Positions 27,095 to 36,402 are shown, counted from the stretch's first letter. The stretch is 64,000 bases of DNA from Sinomonas mesophila (GCF_001999765.1 NZ_MTIC01000013.1:62001-126000), one strand, 5' to 3'. Program-made: numbers and translations. The notes: a model not told the origin generated them from the sequence alone.

Positions 27095-27718
27095 ATGGCG
27101 CGACCTCCTCGTCCCGAGCGGAAGACTGAACTCCTCGAGCAGATCCTCGATTACCTCCTGGAGTCGACGCTCGCGGACCTCACCTTCCGAAGTCTTGCGG
27201 ACGGCCTCGGCATCAGCAGCTACGTCCTCGTGTACCACTTCGGAAACCGCGAGCAGCTCGTCGGCGAGATCATCCGGGGGATCACCTCGAGGTTCCAGGG
27301 GATCGACGCCGGGGCGCCCTCGGCCGGCGTCCGTGAGCTCATCGAATGGGCCAAGGGCGCTTTCGCCCTGACGCTTGACCACCGCGGCCGGCACCTCCAG
27401 CGCCTGGAGTTCGAGGCGGCCGTCCAGGACGTCGTCGCCCCCGAGCCCCGCCGCGTCGGCGCCGAGCTCATCGAGCGCTGGTCCGGGTTCCTCAGCGGGT
27501 GGCTCGTGGGCCAGGGCCTGTCGCCCGAGCGCGCGAAGGTCATCGGGCGGGCCTACGTGGGCGCCATCATGGGCACCCTCTACGACTACGTCATCACGGG
27601 GGACCGGTCGGCGGCCCTCGCATCCTTCGACGTCCTCGCGGACGGCTTCGCCTCGCGCCTCGCGACCGGGGGAGGGCCCATGGCCTCCGCACGGCGCGGG
27701 GAGCTGCGGTCCCCCTGA
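27095..27718 (+). CDS. TetR family transcriptional regulator
   Basis: This 207-aa repressor-type protein has an N-terminal helix-turn-helix (ILDYLLESTLADLTFRSLADGLGISSYVLVYHFGNREQLVGEII). The recognition helix has the usual YHF-N-E-L pattern, and a ligand-binding helical domain follows. The ATG at 27095 starts the typical short basic arm; a TTG 24 bp upstream is possible but unneeded. It lies after the amino-acid permease and before a strong bidirectional terminator, so the permease is the likeliest target. Confidence 0.88.
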   Translation: MARPPRPERKTELLEQILDYLLESTLADLTFRSLADGLGISSYVLVYHFGNREQLVGEIIRGITSRFQGIDAGAPSAGVRELIEWAKGAFALTLDHRGRHLQRLEFEAAVQDVVAPEPRRVGAELIERWSGFLSGWLVGQGLSPERAKVIGRAYVGAIMGTLYDYVITGDRSAALASFDVLADGFASRLATGGGPMASARRGELRSP

Positions 27719-27727
27719 CGGGACGCA

Positions 27728-27770
27728 TGACAAGAAGGGGCCCGGTACAACGCACCGGGCCCCTTCGTCA
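27728..27770. terminator. Bidirectional terminator between TetR gene and sugar-acid operon
   Basis: The arms GAAGGGGCCCGGT (27734-27746) and ACCGGGCCCCTTC (27754-27766) are perfect complements with a 7-nt loop and an outer TGAC/GTCA extension. Convergent genes end on both sides. Confidence 0.85.
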
Positions 27771-27781
27771 TGGCCTCCTTG

Positions 27782-28969
27782 TCATGGACTTTGGGGGACG
27801 GGCTCCCGTTCCGCGGCAAGGGAGGCGAAGAGCTCGCGCAGCCCAAAGGTCCACGGCTCCAGCTCTTCCGCCCGGCCCACCTCGTTCACGAGGGTGCCGA
27901 GCAGGCGGCTGGAGATTGAGACCCTGTCGCCCAGCAGGTGCGTGAAGCCTCGCCCGAGCTTGCCGCGGTCCTGAGTGGGGGCGAACAGCGTGCCGGTATA
28001 GAGGGCGAACCCGTCTGGATACTGGTGGTGTGCCCCGGCGGTGGCCTCGATCAGCTCCTCGAACGGCCGGCTGATCCGGGCCAGGCTGTTGCGCCCCTCG
28101 AGGAGGTATCCGTCGGGCCCTTCGACGCGCAGCAGGATGTCCTCGGACCGCAGCGAGTCAAGGCCGAAGCCCTCCTCGAACAGGCGGATGAACGGCCCGA
28201 TGGCGCTCGAGGCGTTGTTGTCCTTCGCCTTGCCCAGGAGCAGGGCGCTGCGGCCCTCGACGTCGCGCAGGTTCACGTCATTGCCGAGGGTCGCCCCGAC
28301 CGGACGCCCGGACGGGTCCACGATCAGCACCAGCTCGGGCTCGGGGTTGTTCCATCTGGAGAAGGCGGGGATGCCGATGCGGGCGCCGGCGCCCACCGAG
28401 GACAGGACCGGGGCCTTGGTGAAGACCTCCGGGTCCTTGCCGATGCCGACCTCGAGGTACTGCGACCACAGGCCCTCCTCCTGCAGGACGGCCTTGGCTC
28501 TCTCGGCCTCGGCGCTGCCCGGGCGCACCCCCTCGAGGCTGCCGCCCAGCGCCCGGCCCACTTTCCCTCGGAGCTCGGCAGCCCGGGAGGGATCGCCGCT
28601 GGCCCTCTCCTCGATGACGCGCTCGATCATGCTGTCCACGAAGGTCACTCCGCAGGCCTTCACGACCTGCAGGTCGATCGGGGCCAGCAAGCGAGGGCGG
28701 GACGCGTCGCGGTCCATGGATGCCTCGAGCAGCTCGAGTGCGCTCCACCGCGGGGAGAGGCGTTCGACGGCGGCCCGCACCCGCCGCGCGGGGGAGGGGT
28801 CGTCGAGGAGCTCGGCCACCGTCGGGGCGACGGACCGGAGGTCGAAGACCTCCTCACCGAGCACTGCGACAACGCGCGGTCCTCCGCTCTCGACGTCCCA
28901 GACCCTGCCGACCAGCAGCGCCTCGGGGGCGTCCTCGGGCAGCAGGCCCAGCAGCTCGTCCCTGTTCAT
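27782..28969 (-). CDS. Fumarylacetoacetate hydrolase-family protein, probable 2-keto-3-deoxy sugar-acid dehydratase
   Basis: This 395-aa FAH-fold protein has a C-terminal catalytic domain with GIPAFSRWNNPEPELVLIV, LGNDVNLRDVEG and ALLLGKAKDNNASSAIGPF, containing acidic metal ligands. The length matches the 2-keto-3-deoxy-D-arabinonate dehydratase branch more than 280-aa acylpyruvases. The gene is coupled by ATGA to a semialdehyde dehydrogenase and downstream of an enolase-superfamily sugar-acid dehydratase, the trio used to convert a pentonate to 2-oxoglutarate. Cleavage of a 2,4-diketo acid is the alternative, but no companion dehydrogenase is present. The ATG at 28969 is fixed by the overlap. 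Confidence 0.82.
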   Translation of the reverse strand: MNRDELLGLLPEDAPEALLVGRVWDVESGGPRVVAVLGEEVFDLRSVAPTVAELLDDPSPARRVRAAVERLSPRWSALELLEASMDRDASRPRLLAPIDLQVVKACGVTFVDSMIERVIEERASGDPSRAAELRGKVGRALGGSLEGVRPGSAEAERAKAVLQEEGLWSQYLEVGIGKDPEVFTKAPVLSSVGAGARIGIPAFSRWNNPEPELVLIVDPSGRPVGATLGNDVNLRDVEGRSALLLGKAKDNNASSAIGPFIRLFEEGFGLDSLRSEDILLRVEGPDGYLLEGRNSLARISRPFEELIEATAGAHHQYPDGFALYTGTLFAPTQDRGKLGRGFTHLLGDRVSISSRLLGTLVNEVGRAEELEPWTFGLRELFASLAAEREPVPQSP

Positions 28970-30474
28970 TCCTGGACTCCGTTCTGGCCATCGTGGCCGG
29001 GTCGCCGCCAGGAGCCGTCGACCCGCTGCGGCACCCGCCACGGGTTGTCGTCACGCAGCGGCTCGGGCAGCCTCTCGTGCGGCCAGGACTGGAAGGCCAC
29101 AGGGCGCAGGAACCGCCGGATGGCAGCGGTGCCCACGGAGGTCGACGCCGAGGTGGAGGCAGGGTAGGGTCCGCCGTGGTGCTGGGCGTAGCTGACCGTC
29201 ACGCCCGTGGGCCAGCCGTTCCACAGCACCCGGCCGCTGATCTCGGCCAGGCGGATGGAGAGCTCGTCGACGTCGTCGCCCGCCTCGGCGTGAATCCCGG
29301 TGGTCAGCTGACCCTCGAGCAGCCCGGCGAGTTCGGCCAGCTCCGCCTCGTCCCGGTACTGCACCACGATGCTGGCCGGGCCGAACATCTCCCGGCGCAG
29401 GATCTCCGGGTCCCGCCGGACGGCCTCGCCGGTCGTGGCGAGGACCGTGGGCTGCGGGGGCTCGCCGAAGCTGCCCTCCAGCAGCACCCCGACGCCGTCG
29501 CGCTCGGCGACGGAGCGGACGGCCTCCGTGTACCCCTCGTGCAGGCGCTCGGTCAGCAGCGGCGCGGGACGGAAGCCCTCCAGTGCCCCCGCGAGGCGGT
29601 CGCGGACCCCCTCGCCGTCCCCGGACGGGACGAAGAGCAGTCCCGGCTTGGTGCAGAACTGCCCCATGCCCACAGTGAAGGACGTCGCGTAGCCGGCAAG
29701 AATCTCGCTCCGCCGGGCGTCCCAGGCGCGCGGGGTGACGAAGACGGCGTTGATTCCCCCGAGCTCGCCGAAGAAGGGGATGGGCTCCGGACGGGTGGCG
29801 ATGCGGTCCAGCAGGGCGCGCCCGCCCGCCGTCGAGCCCGTGAAGCCGACGGCCTTCACGAGCGGGTGCTCGACGAGGGCCACCCCGGCCTGCCGGCCCG
29901 TGACGAGGGCGAAGAGCCCAGCGGGCGCCCCGGACTCCTCGAGGCCGTGGAGCACTGCCCGCGCGGTGAGCGCGGCGAGCTCGGGGTGCCCGTCGTGGCC
30001 CTTGTGCACGACGGCGCAGCCCGCCGCCAGCGCGGAGGCGGTGTCCCCACCCATGACGCTGAACGCGAAGGGGAAGTTGGAGGCGCCGAAGACGCCGACG
30101 ACCCCGAGCGGGACGTTGACCCGGCGGAGGTCCGGGCGGGGGCCCATGCCCCAGTCGGGGTCCTCGTGGTCGACGGTCGCGTCCAGATGCTCCCCGGCCC
30201 GGACCTCCAGCGCGAGGAGGCGCAGCTGGAACACCGTGCGGCGCAGCTCGCCGCGGAGCCTCTCCGGTCCCAGGTGCGTCTCCCGGCACCCGGCGTCGAC
30301 CAGCGGCTCGGCCTCTGCCTCGAGCGCGGCGGCGATGGACTCGAGCCAGCCGGCGCGGGTGGCCAGGTCCGTGCCGCGGGCCTGTTCGAAGGCCGTCTGG
30401 GCGCGCTCGACGGCGGCCGCCAGCTCCTCGGGGGACGTGGACAGGCGGGCGGACGTCGGGGCGGAGGCCGTCAT
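28966..30474 (-). CDS. Aldehyde dehydrogenase, 2,5-dioxovalerate (2-oxoglutarate semialdehyde) type
   Basis: This 502-aa NAD(P)-dependent enzyme has catalytic Cys274 in VGMGQFCTKPG, general-base Glu237 in PFFGELGGINAVF, and FGASNFPFAFSVMGGDTASALAAGC in the cofactor-binding region. The GQFCTKPG and FPFAFS features are typical of the 2-oxoglutarate semialdehyde dehydrogenase group. It should give 2-oxoglutarate as the last step of non-phosphorylating pentonate breakdown. Start and stop both overlap the neighbouring genes (ATGA junctions), so the three enzymes are translationally coupled. Confidence 0.88.
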   Translation of the reverse strand: MTASAPTSARLSTSPEELAAAVERAQTAFEQARGTDLATRAGWLESIAAALEAEAEPLVDAGCRETHLGPERLRGELRRTVFQLRLLALEVRAGEHLDATVDHEDPDWGMGPRPDLRRVNVPLGVVGVFGASNFPFAFSVMGGDTASALAAGCAVVHKGHDGHPELAALTARAVLHGLEESGAPAGLFALVTGRQAGVALVEHPLVKAVGFTGSTAGGRALLDRIATRPEPIPFFGELGGINAVFVTPRAWDARRSEILAGYATSFTVGMGQFCTKPGLLFVPSGDGEGVRDRLAGALEGFRPAPLLTERLHEGYTEAVRSVAERDGVGVLLEGSFGEPPQPTVLATTGEAVRRDPEILRREMFGPASIVVQYRDEAELAELAGLLEGQLTTGIHAEAGDDVDELSIRLAEISGRVLWNGWPTGVTVSYAQHHGGPYPASTSASTSVGTAAIRRFLRPVAFQSWPHERLPEPLRDDNPWRVPQRVDGSWRRPGHDGQNGVQE

Positions 30475-31817
30475 CGCGAGGCCCCCGCGCTCGCGAGCCC
30501 CGGAGCGGTGACGGCGGTGCGGCCGCCCACGTCGAGCCAGCCCTGCCCCGAGGGGAACTCCCACCGGGCCCTCGAGGCGGCGAGCATCTCGGCGCCGGTG
30601 CCGGGCCTCTGCGGTGCGGCGTAGCGCCCCCCGCCGATCCGTACCGGCTCGGCGAAGTGCTCGTGGAGGTGGTCCACGTACTCGATCATGCGGTCCTCCT
30701 GGCTCGCGGAGACGGCGGCGTAGTCGAAGAAGGAGAAGTGCTGGACGAGCTCGCACAGCCCGACCCCGCCGGCATGCGGGCAGACCGGGACGCCGAAGCG
30801 GGCGGCGAGGAGGAGGTTGGCTATGTTCTCGTTGACCCCGGCGACGCGGGTGGAGTCCAGCTGGAGGACGTCGATGGCCTTGGCCTGGAGCAGCTGCTTG
30901 AAGACGATGCGGTTGGCCACCGCCTCGCCCGTCGCGACGCGGGTGGGGGAGACGCCCGCCCGGATGGCCGCGTGGCCGAGGATGTCGTCGGTGCTCGTCG
31001 GCTCCTCGACCCAGTACGGCCGGAAGTCCTCCAGCTGCCGGACCCACTCGATGGCCTCCGGCACGTCCCAGCGCTGGTTGGCGTCGATCGCGATCGGCAG
31101 GTCGCCGACGGCCTCGCGGGCCAGGCGCAGGCGGCGCTGGTCGTCGGCGAGGCTGCCGCCCACCTTGAGCTTGATCATGGAGAAGCCCTCGGCGGCGGCC
31201 TGCCTGCTCAGCCGCACGAGCTTCTCGTCGCTGTAGCCCAGCCAGCCCGGCGAGGTCGTGTACGCGGGGAAGCCCTCGGCCTGGAGCGAGGCGATCCGCT
31301 CGGCCTTGCCGTCCTGCCCGGCCCGGAGGATGTCCAGGGCTTGGGCCGGCGACAGGGCGTCGCTGATGTGGGTGAAGTCGACGACGTCGACGATCTCCTC
31401 CGGGGACATCCCGCTCAGCAGCAGCCACAGCGGCTTGCCCTCGCGCTTCGCCCGCAGGTCCCACAGTGAGCTGACGAGGGCGCCGCAGGCCATCTGGCTG
31501 ACGCCCTTCTCAGGGCCGAGCCAGCGCAGCTGCGAATCGTGCACGAGCCGGCGCGAGGCGCCGCCGAGATCGTAGATCAGCTCGTCGACGTCGCGTCGCT
31601 GCAGCAGCGCGGCGTAGGCCTCGATGGCCTTGACGATGACCTCGTTGCCACGGCCGCAGGTGAAGACGAAGCCGTGGCCCTCCTCGCCGTCGTCCGTGCG
31701 GGTGATGACGTACGCGGCGGAGTAGTCGGGATCCACGTTGACCGCGTCCGAGCCGTCGAGCTCGAGCGAGGTGGGGAAGCGGATGTCGTGAACAGTGATG
31801 GAAGCGATGCGGGACAT
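30471..31817 (-). CDS. Enolase-superfamily sugar-acid dehydratase (L-fuconate/D-arabinonate type)
   Basis: This 448-aa protein matches the L-fuconate dehydratase branch of the enolase superfamily: GFVFTCGRGNEVIVKAIEA near the N-terminus, the catalytic KxK pair Lys216/Lys218 in MIKLKVGG, metal ligands in DANQRWD and VEEPTS, and the catalytic His in CPHAGGVGLCE. The enzyme removes water from a sugar acid to give a 2-keto-3-deoxy acid. L-fuconate and D-arabinonate share configuration at the relevant carbons, so either may be the substrate; the downstream enzymes favour a five-carbon acid. It is the first gene of the operon, behind a paired GntR operator. Confidence 0.88.
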   Translation of the reverse strand: MSRIASITVHDIRFPTSLELDGSDAVNVDPDYSAAYVITRTDDGEEGHGFVFTCGRGNEVIVKAIEAYAALLQRRDVDELIYDLGGASRRLVHDSQLRWLGPEKGVSQMACGALVSSLWDLRAKREGKPLWLLLSGMSPEEIVDVVDFTHISDALSPAQALDILRAGQDGKAERIASLQAEGFPAYTTSPGWLGYSDEKLVRLSRQAAAEGFSMIKLKVGGSLADDQRRLRLAREAVGDLPIAIDANQRWDVPEAIEWVRQLEDFRPYWVEEPTSTDDILGHAAIRAGVSPTRVATGEAVANRIVFKQLLQAKAIDVLQLDSTRVAGVNENIANLLLAARFGVPVCPHAGGVGLCELVQHFSFFDYAAVSASQEDRMIEYVDHLHEHFAEPVRIGGGRYAAPQRPGTGAEMLAASRARWEFPSGQGWLDVGGRTAVTAPGLASAGASR

Positions 31818-31862
31818 CGGACTCTCTGTCTCTTCGGTGAGTGGCCCGGAGGCCGGGATGGG

Positions 31863-31896
31863 AATCCTATATGAATGACAGGAATCATATAGGAAT
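31863..31896. promoter_or_regulatory. Paired CCTATATGA operator at the dehydratase promoter
   Basis: A CCTATATGA core at 31866-31874 and its reverse complement TCATATAGG at 31885-31893 are 19 bp apart, centre to centre. The second lies in GGAATCATATAGGAAT, the exact complement of the site upstream of the MFS gene at 32875. It is probably bound by the adjacent GntR regulator. Confidence 0.8.
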
Positions 31897-31920
31897 CCAG
31901 AACTCTGTCAACGACGAAGA

Positions 31921-31947
31921 AAGCCCCAGCCGGGAGGGCTGGGGCTT
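31921..31947 (-). terminator. Terminator after the GntR gene
   Basis: Perfect 11-bp arms (AAGCCCCAGCC and GGCTGGGGCTT) with a 5-nt loop are followed on the minus strand by a T-rich CTTTCTTC. It separates gntR from the downstream dehydratase operon. Confidence 0.85.
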
Positions 31948-31966
31948 CAGCGCGGGAAGAGGGAGG

Positions 31967-32725
31967 CTAGGGGGCGAGGCGCCGCCGCGGGCCCCAGGGG
32001 CGCTTGAGCGGCTCTAGCGAGGACGAGCCCTGGAAGGCCTGGGCAAAGCGGTCGAAGGACTTGAAGACGTGCCGGCTCATCGCGGCCTCGGCGCCTGCGG
32101 CGTCGCAGTCGCCGATGGCGGTCGCTATCTCACGGTGTTCGGCCAGGGTGATATCCCCCTCGACGTCCGCGGGGTACAGCCGGAAGGTGTGCAGATGGCA
32201 GTGGGTCTGCGCGTACGCGTGCCGCACGACCGGGTTCTCCGCGGCGGCGAGGATCAGGTCGTGGAAGCGCGCATCGTGCGCCACGAGGTCCTGCCGGATG
32301 TCGCCGCCCTCCTCGATCCGCTGCTCGAGCGTGTCGAGTTCCCGATGCAGGGTGCGGCCGGGATTGGAGAGGCGGTCGACGGCGGCCGAACGCGCCGCCC
32401 AGGGCTCGACGAGGAGCCGGAACTCGAACAGTGAACGCAACTCGGAGGGTTCGAGCAGGGGGGTAGTGCTGTAGCCCCGGCCCGGGCTGTAGACGACCAG
32501 ATTGTCGCCTTCGAGCCGCTGGAGGGCCTCGCGCACGGGCGTGGGGGAGACGTGGAGGCGGCGGGCGAGGGCGTCGATGTTGATCCGCTCCCCCGGCGCC
32601 AGCTCGCCGTCGAGGATCGATGCCCGCATCACGGCGTACGCTTCGCCGGCGGCCACTTTGGCCTTGGGGGCCTCGGACTTCGGGGCCTCCGCCGTGGAGT
32701 CGCTGGCCGTTCTGCGTGGGGGCAT
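31967..32725 (-). CDS. GntR/FadR-family regulator (FCD domain)
   Basis: This 252-aa regulator has an N-terminal winged helix (GERINIDALARRLHVSPTPVREALQRLEGDNLV, the canonical GntR helix-turn-helix) and a C-terminal FCD ligand domain. The FCD domain has metal or ligand positions in HDARFHDLIL, EHREIATAI and MSRHV. An Ala/Lys/Pro-rich linker of about 30 residues precedes the DNA-binding domain. The ATG at 32725 has AGAGGGA upstream; a GTG at 32749 would add 8 residues. Identical sites before the dehydratase and the MFS gene make it the local repressor of sugar-acid use. Confidence 0.9.
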   Translation of the reverse strand: MPPRRTASDSTAEAPKSEAPKAKVAAGEAYAVMRASILDGELAPGERINIDALARRLHVSPTPVREALQRLEGDNLVVYSPGRGYSTTPLLEPSELRSLFEFRLLVEPWAARSAAVDRLSNPGRTLHRELDTLEQRIEEGGDIRQDLVAHDARFHDLILAAAENPVVRHAYAQTHCHLHTFRLYPADVEGDITLAEHREIATAIGDCDAAGAEAAMSRHVFKSFDRFAQAFQGSSSLEPLKRPWGPRRRLAP

Positions 32726-32857
32726 GGTCCCTCTCTTCCCTTCGAGCACTGGGGGAAGTCTAAGCGAGCGGCCGCCGCGCGCCGCCGGTCGAGCGGCGCG
32801 CAGCGGTGTCGAGGCAGGGGGCCTCCAGACCCCGGGCGCTTGACCTGAATCACATGG

Positions 32858-32890
32858 CCTATATGATCGTCACTATTCCTATATGATTCC
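32858..32890. promoter_or_regulatory. Paired CCTATATGA operator at the MFS promoter
   Basis: CCTATATGA occurs at 32858-32866 and again at 32878-32886 (20 bp apart). The second is part of ATTCCTATATGATTCC (32875-32890), which is identical to the reverse complement of the dehydratase operator at 31881-31896. Confidence 0.8.
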
Positions 32891-32991
32891 GAGGCGGCGG
32901 TTCCGCCATTCCCGAAGCCGCCCGTACGGCGACGCTTCACCCCCAGCTCCAGATCCCTCGACAAGCCATGTCCATGTCAAAGGAGACCCGC

Positions 32992-34332
32992 ATGACTGCG
33001 CTAGGAAGCCCCACGGGCCGGACCGGCACCGCCGCCGGCTCCACCAAGCCCCGTACGATGACGAGAATGCGCTGGGCCATCATCTGGCTGGCCTTCGTCG
33101 GCCTCAGCATCAACTACCTCGACCGCTCGAGCCTCGGCGTTGCCCTCCCCTTCATGGGCGAGGACTTCCACCTGACCGCCACCCAGCAGGGCCTCATCTT
33201 CGCCGCCTTCTTCTGGGCCTACGACTTCTGCCAGCTGGCCGCCGGCTGGTACGTGGACAAGGTCGGCCCGCGCCGATCGTTCACCCTGGCCGCGCTCTGG
33301 TGGTCCGTCTTCACCATGGCCACGGCCTTCGCCCGCGGCTTCTGGAGCCTCTTCGCCGCCCGCTTCCTGCTGGGCGTCGGCGAGAGCCCGGCCCCGAGCA
33401 CCTCGGCCAAGGTCGTGGCGACCTGGTTCCCCGTGCGCGAGCGGGCCTTCGCGACCAGCATCTGGGACTCGGGCTCGCGCGTCGGCGCGGTGATCGCGCT
33501 GCCCATCGTGACCCTGCTCGTCTCGCTGACCTCGTGGCAGGGAGTGTTCATCATCATCGGCGCCCTGGGCCTCGTCTGGGCCGTCGTGTGGTGGAAGGTG
33601 TACCGCGATCCGCAGCAGCACCCGCGGGTGGGCGCCGAGGAGCTGGCCTACATCCAGGAGGGCGGCGCGCGCGGCAGCGACAGCGACGACGAGGGAGCGG
33701 CCAAGCTGCCCTGGCGTGCGCTGTTCAAGTACCGCACGATCCTGGCGATGATGTTCGGCTTCTTCTGCCTGAACAGCGCCATCTACTTCTTCATCACGTT
33801 CTTCCCGAGCTACCTCGTCAAGGAGCGAGGCTTCGACCTGCTCAAGCTCGGCTTCTTCGGCGCCATACCGGGCATCTGCGCGGTGCTCGCTGGCTGGCTC
33901 GGGGGCTACCTCGCCGACAAGGCCGTGCGCCGCGGACACTCGGTGAACAAGGTGCGCAAGGCGGCGATCGCCGGCGGTCTGGCCGGCGGCTCCGTGATCA
34001 TGTTCGCCGCCATGGTCCCAGAGGCGTGGATGGCCCTGGCCCTGCTGTCCGTGGCCTACTCGAGCCTGACGGTTGCCGCGACGGGGATCTGGTCCCTCCC
34101 GGCGGACGTGGCCCCTAGCTCCCGGCACGTGGGCTCGATCGGCGGCCTGCAGAACTTCGCCTCGAACCTCGCCGGCATCTTCACGCCGATCCTCATCGGC
34201 GTCCTCGTCGACGCCACGGGATCCTTCCTGGCCCCGCTGGCCGTGATCGGAGGCGTCGCCCTGCTGGGCGCAGCGAACTACCTGTTCTTCATGGGCAGGA
34301 TCGAGCGGCTCAAGGTCCCGGCGGCCGCCTAG
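32992..34332 (+). CDS. MFS sugar-acid symporter (ACS/hexuronate-type)
   Basis: This 446-aa protein has 12 predicted helices and the anion:cation symporter hallmarks: INYLDRSSLGVALPFM in helix 1, WYVDKVGPRRS as the loop 2-3 motif and RFLLGVGESPAPSTSAKVVATWFP. Such proteins import hexuronates, glucarate, galactonate and similar acids. The shared GntR operator ties it to the dehydratase operon, so its substrate is probably the same sugar acid. The ATG at 32992 has AAAGGAG spaced correctly; the upstream ATGs at 32968 and 32974 lack a site. Confidence 0.9.
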   Translation: MTALGSPTGRTGTAAGSTKPRTMTRMRWAIIWLAFVGLSINYLDRSSLGVALPFMGEDFHLTATQQGLIFAAFFWAYDFCQLAAGWYVDKVGPRRSFTLAALWWSVFTMATAFARGFWSLFAARFLLGVGESPAPSTSAKVVATWFPVRERAFATSIWDSGSRVGAVIALPIVTLLVSLTSWQGVFIIIGALGLVWAVVWWKVYRDPQQHPRVGAEELAYIQEGGARGSDSDDEGAAKLPWRALFKYRTILAMMFGFFCLNSAIYFFITFFPSYLVKERGFDLLKLGFFGAIPGICAVLAGWLGGYLADKAVRRGHSVNKVRKAAIAGGLAGGSVIMFAAMVPEAWMALALLSVAYSSLTVAATGIWSLPADVAPSSRHVGSIGGLQNFASNLAGIFTPILIGVLVDATGSFLAPLAVIGGVALLGAANYLFFMGRIERLKVPAAA

Positions 34333-34340
34333 CCGGACGC

Positions 34341-34374
34341 AGAAGGGCCCGGTGCCGAGGCACCGGGCCCTTCT
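34341..34374. terminator. Bidirectional terminator between MFS gene and katA
   Basis: The 16-bp perfect arms AGAAGGGCCCGGTGCC and GGCACCGGGCCCTTCT have a 2-nt gap (GA) that will open to a small loop. The genes converge here. Confidence 0.85.
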
Positions 34375-34424
34375 GGTGTGCGAGGTCGGCCGATCTTGCT
34401 GGCGGCCTCAGCCTGCGACGGGCT

Positions 34425-35870
34425 CTACTGGCCGAGCTCCGCGCGGAGCTTGGCGCCGAGCTCGGCGTCGACGTTGGTCCAGTACTGGATCGCGCGCTCC
34501 TTGATGTCGGCGCGCTGCACGCCGCCCACCGCGCCGGCGATGGTCTGCAGGAAGCGGCCGCGAGCGGCGTCGTCGAACACCTCGCGGTAGAGGATGCCGG
34601 CCTGGACGAAGTCGCCGTCCTCAGCGTGCAGCGAGTGCGCCGCGAGGGTCAGCTCGCCGTCGTTCTCCCAGCGGCCGCCCGGGACGGCCGGCTCGACGGC
34701 GGCGGGGCCGCCGACGGTGTTCGGCGCGTAGACCGGGGTCTCCGGGGAGTTGAAGCTGATGCGGCCGGCGCCGTCCTGGCTGTAGTTGCGCACCTCGGTC
34801 TTCGGCGCGTTCACCGGCAGCTGGGCGTGGTTGGTGCCCACGCGGTAGCGGTGCGCGTCGGCGTAGGAGAAGATGCGCGCCTGCAGCATCTTGTCCGGCG
34901 AGGCCGCGATGCCCGGCACGAAGTTCGACGGCGCGAAGGCGGCCTGCTCGATCTGCGCGAAGTAGTTCTCCGGGTTGCGGTTCAGCGTCATGGTGCCGAC
35001 CTTGATGAGCGGGTAGTCCTTCTTGGACCAGACCTTCGTCAGGTCGAACGGGTTGTACCGGTAGGTCTTGGCCTCCTCGTACGGCATGACCTGGACGAAG
35101 AGCTCCCAGCTCGGGAAGTTGCCCTCGGCGATGTTCTCGTAGAGGTCCTGGATGTAGTAGTCGGCGTTCTCGCCGGCGATGCGCTCGGCCTCCTCGCCCG
35201 TGAGGTTCTCGACGCCCTGGTTCGTGTGGAAGTGGTACTTGACCCAGAAGCGCTCGCCCTCGGCGTTGATCCACTGGTAGGTGTGCGAGCCGTAGCCCTG
35301 CATGTTGCGCCACGTCTTCGGCAGGCCGCGGTCGCCCATGAGCCACGTGACCTGGTGGGCGGACTCGGGGGAGAGGGTCCAGAAGTCCCACTGCATGTCC
35401 GCGTCGCGCAGGTGGCTGCCCGGGAGGCGCTTCTGCGAGTGGATGAAGTCCGGGAACTTGATGCCGTCGCGGATGAAGAAGACGGGGGTGTTGTTGCCGA
35501 CGAGGTCGTAGTTGCCCTCGGTGGTGTAGAACTTCACCGCGAAGCCGCGCGGGTCGCGCCACGTGTCGGGGGAGCCGTTCTCGCCCGCGACGGAGGAGAA
35601 GCGGATGAGCATCTCGGTCTCGGTGCCCGGCTGCAGGAACGCGGCCTTGGTGTACTTCGAGACGTCCTCGGAGGCGACGAAGGTGCCGAAGGCGCCGCCG
35701 CCCTTGGCGTGCACGACGCGCTCCGGGACCCGCTCGCGGTTGAACTGGGCGAGCTTCTCGACCAGGTAGTGGTCCGTGAGGATGATGGCGCCGTCGGCAC
35801 CGACGGACTGGGAGTGTGCGTCCGAGGTGACCGGGGCGCCGGACTGGGTCGTCGAGTAGTTGACCGTCAT
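34425..35870 (-). CDS. katA: Monofunctional heme catalase
   Basis: This 481-aa clade-3-type small-subunit catalase has the distal His in [16 protein letters not shown], Asn in [12 protein letters not shown] and the proximal heme Tyr in [17 protein letters not shown]. It breaks down hydrogen peroxide in the cytoplasm. The ATG at 35870 has AAGGAGAGAC upstream. A Fur-family gene starts upstream on the same strand with a 76-bp gap, a classic regulator-catalase pair. The genome thus has both katA and katG within this window. Confidence 0.96.
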   Translation of the reverse strand: MTVNYSTTQSGAPVTSDAHSQSVGADGAIILTDHYLVEKLAQFNRERVPERVVHAKGGGAFGTFVASEDVSKYTKAAFLQPGTETEMLIRFSSVAGENGSPDTWRDPRGFAVKFYTTEGNYDLVGNNTPVFFIRDGIKFPDFIHSQKRLPGSHLRDADMQWDFWTLSPESAHQVTWLMGDRGLPKTWRNMQGYGSHTYQWINAEGERFWVKYHFHTNQGVENLTGEEAERIAGENADYYIQDLYENIAEGNFPSWELFVQVMPYEEAKTYRYNPFDLTKVWSKKDYPLIKVGTMTLNRNPENYFAQIEQAAFAPSNFVPGIAASPDKMLQARIFSYADAHRYRVGTNHAQLPVNAPKTEVRNYSQDGAGRISFNSPETPVYAPNTVGGPAAVEPAVPGGRWENDGELTLAAHSLHAEDGDFVQAGILYREVFDDAARGRFLQTIAGAVGGVQRADIKERAIQYWTNVDAELGAKLRAELGQ

Positions 35871-35946
35871 GTCTCTCCTTCGTGTGTTCCTTGTACTTGC
35901 TGTTCGTTGAGCCGGAAGGTCTGTGGGCGGGGGCGGCGCGGTGCGC

Positions 35947-36402
35947 TCAGCCCGCCGCCGGGCTGGAGGCCTGGGAGGCGGCGCAGTCGGCGCAGATGCC
36001 GACGTAGGTGACGTCCGCGATCATGATCGTCATGCCGTGCGAGTCGCTCGGGGTGAGGCACGGGGCGTGGCCGACGGCGCACTCGACGTCCTCGACCCGG
36101 CCGCAGATCGAGCAGATCGCGTGGTGGTGGTTGTCGCCGACCCGCGTCTCGTAGAGGGCGGGGGAGTGCGGCGGCTCGAAGCGCCGGAGCATCCCGAGGT
36201 CGGTCAGGTCCCCCAGCACGACGTACACGGACTGCGGCGTCATGTCGGGAAGCTCCTCGCGCGCCGAGGCGAGGATCGCCTCGGCGGGGGAGTGGGGATG
36301 ACGGTCGACGGCGGCCAGGACGGCCAGACGCTGCTTGGTCACCCTGCGACCGTGCGCGCGCAGGGCCGCGGCCCACTGCGTGTGCTCGGTGCTCGGTTCC
36401 AT
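35947..36402 (-). CDS. Fur-family (PerR/FurA-like) regulator
   Basis: This 151-aa metalloregulator has an N-terminal winged helix ([26 protein letters not shown] ... [19 protein letters not shown]) and a C-terminal dimerisation domain. The latter has [10 protein letters not shown] and GICADC, two CxxC pairs for a structural zinc. Its position before katA suggests peroxide sensing in the PerR/FurA manner. The ATG at 36402 is preferred over one at 36432, because the longer version would place a promoter palindrome inside the coding region. As a peroxide-sensing repressor it would be expected to repress itself and katA. Confidence 0.88.
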   Translation of the reverse strand: MEPSTEHTQWAAALRAHGRRVTKQRLAVLAAVDRHPHSPAEAILASAREELPDMTPQSVYVVLGDLTDLGMLRRFEPPHSPALYETRVGDNHHHAICSICGRVEDVECAVGHAPCLTPSDSHGMTIMIADVTYVGICADCAASQASSPAAG

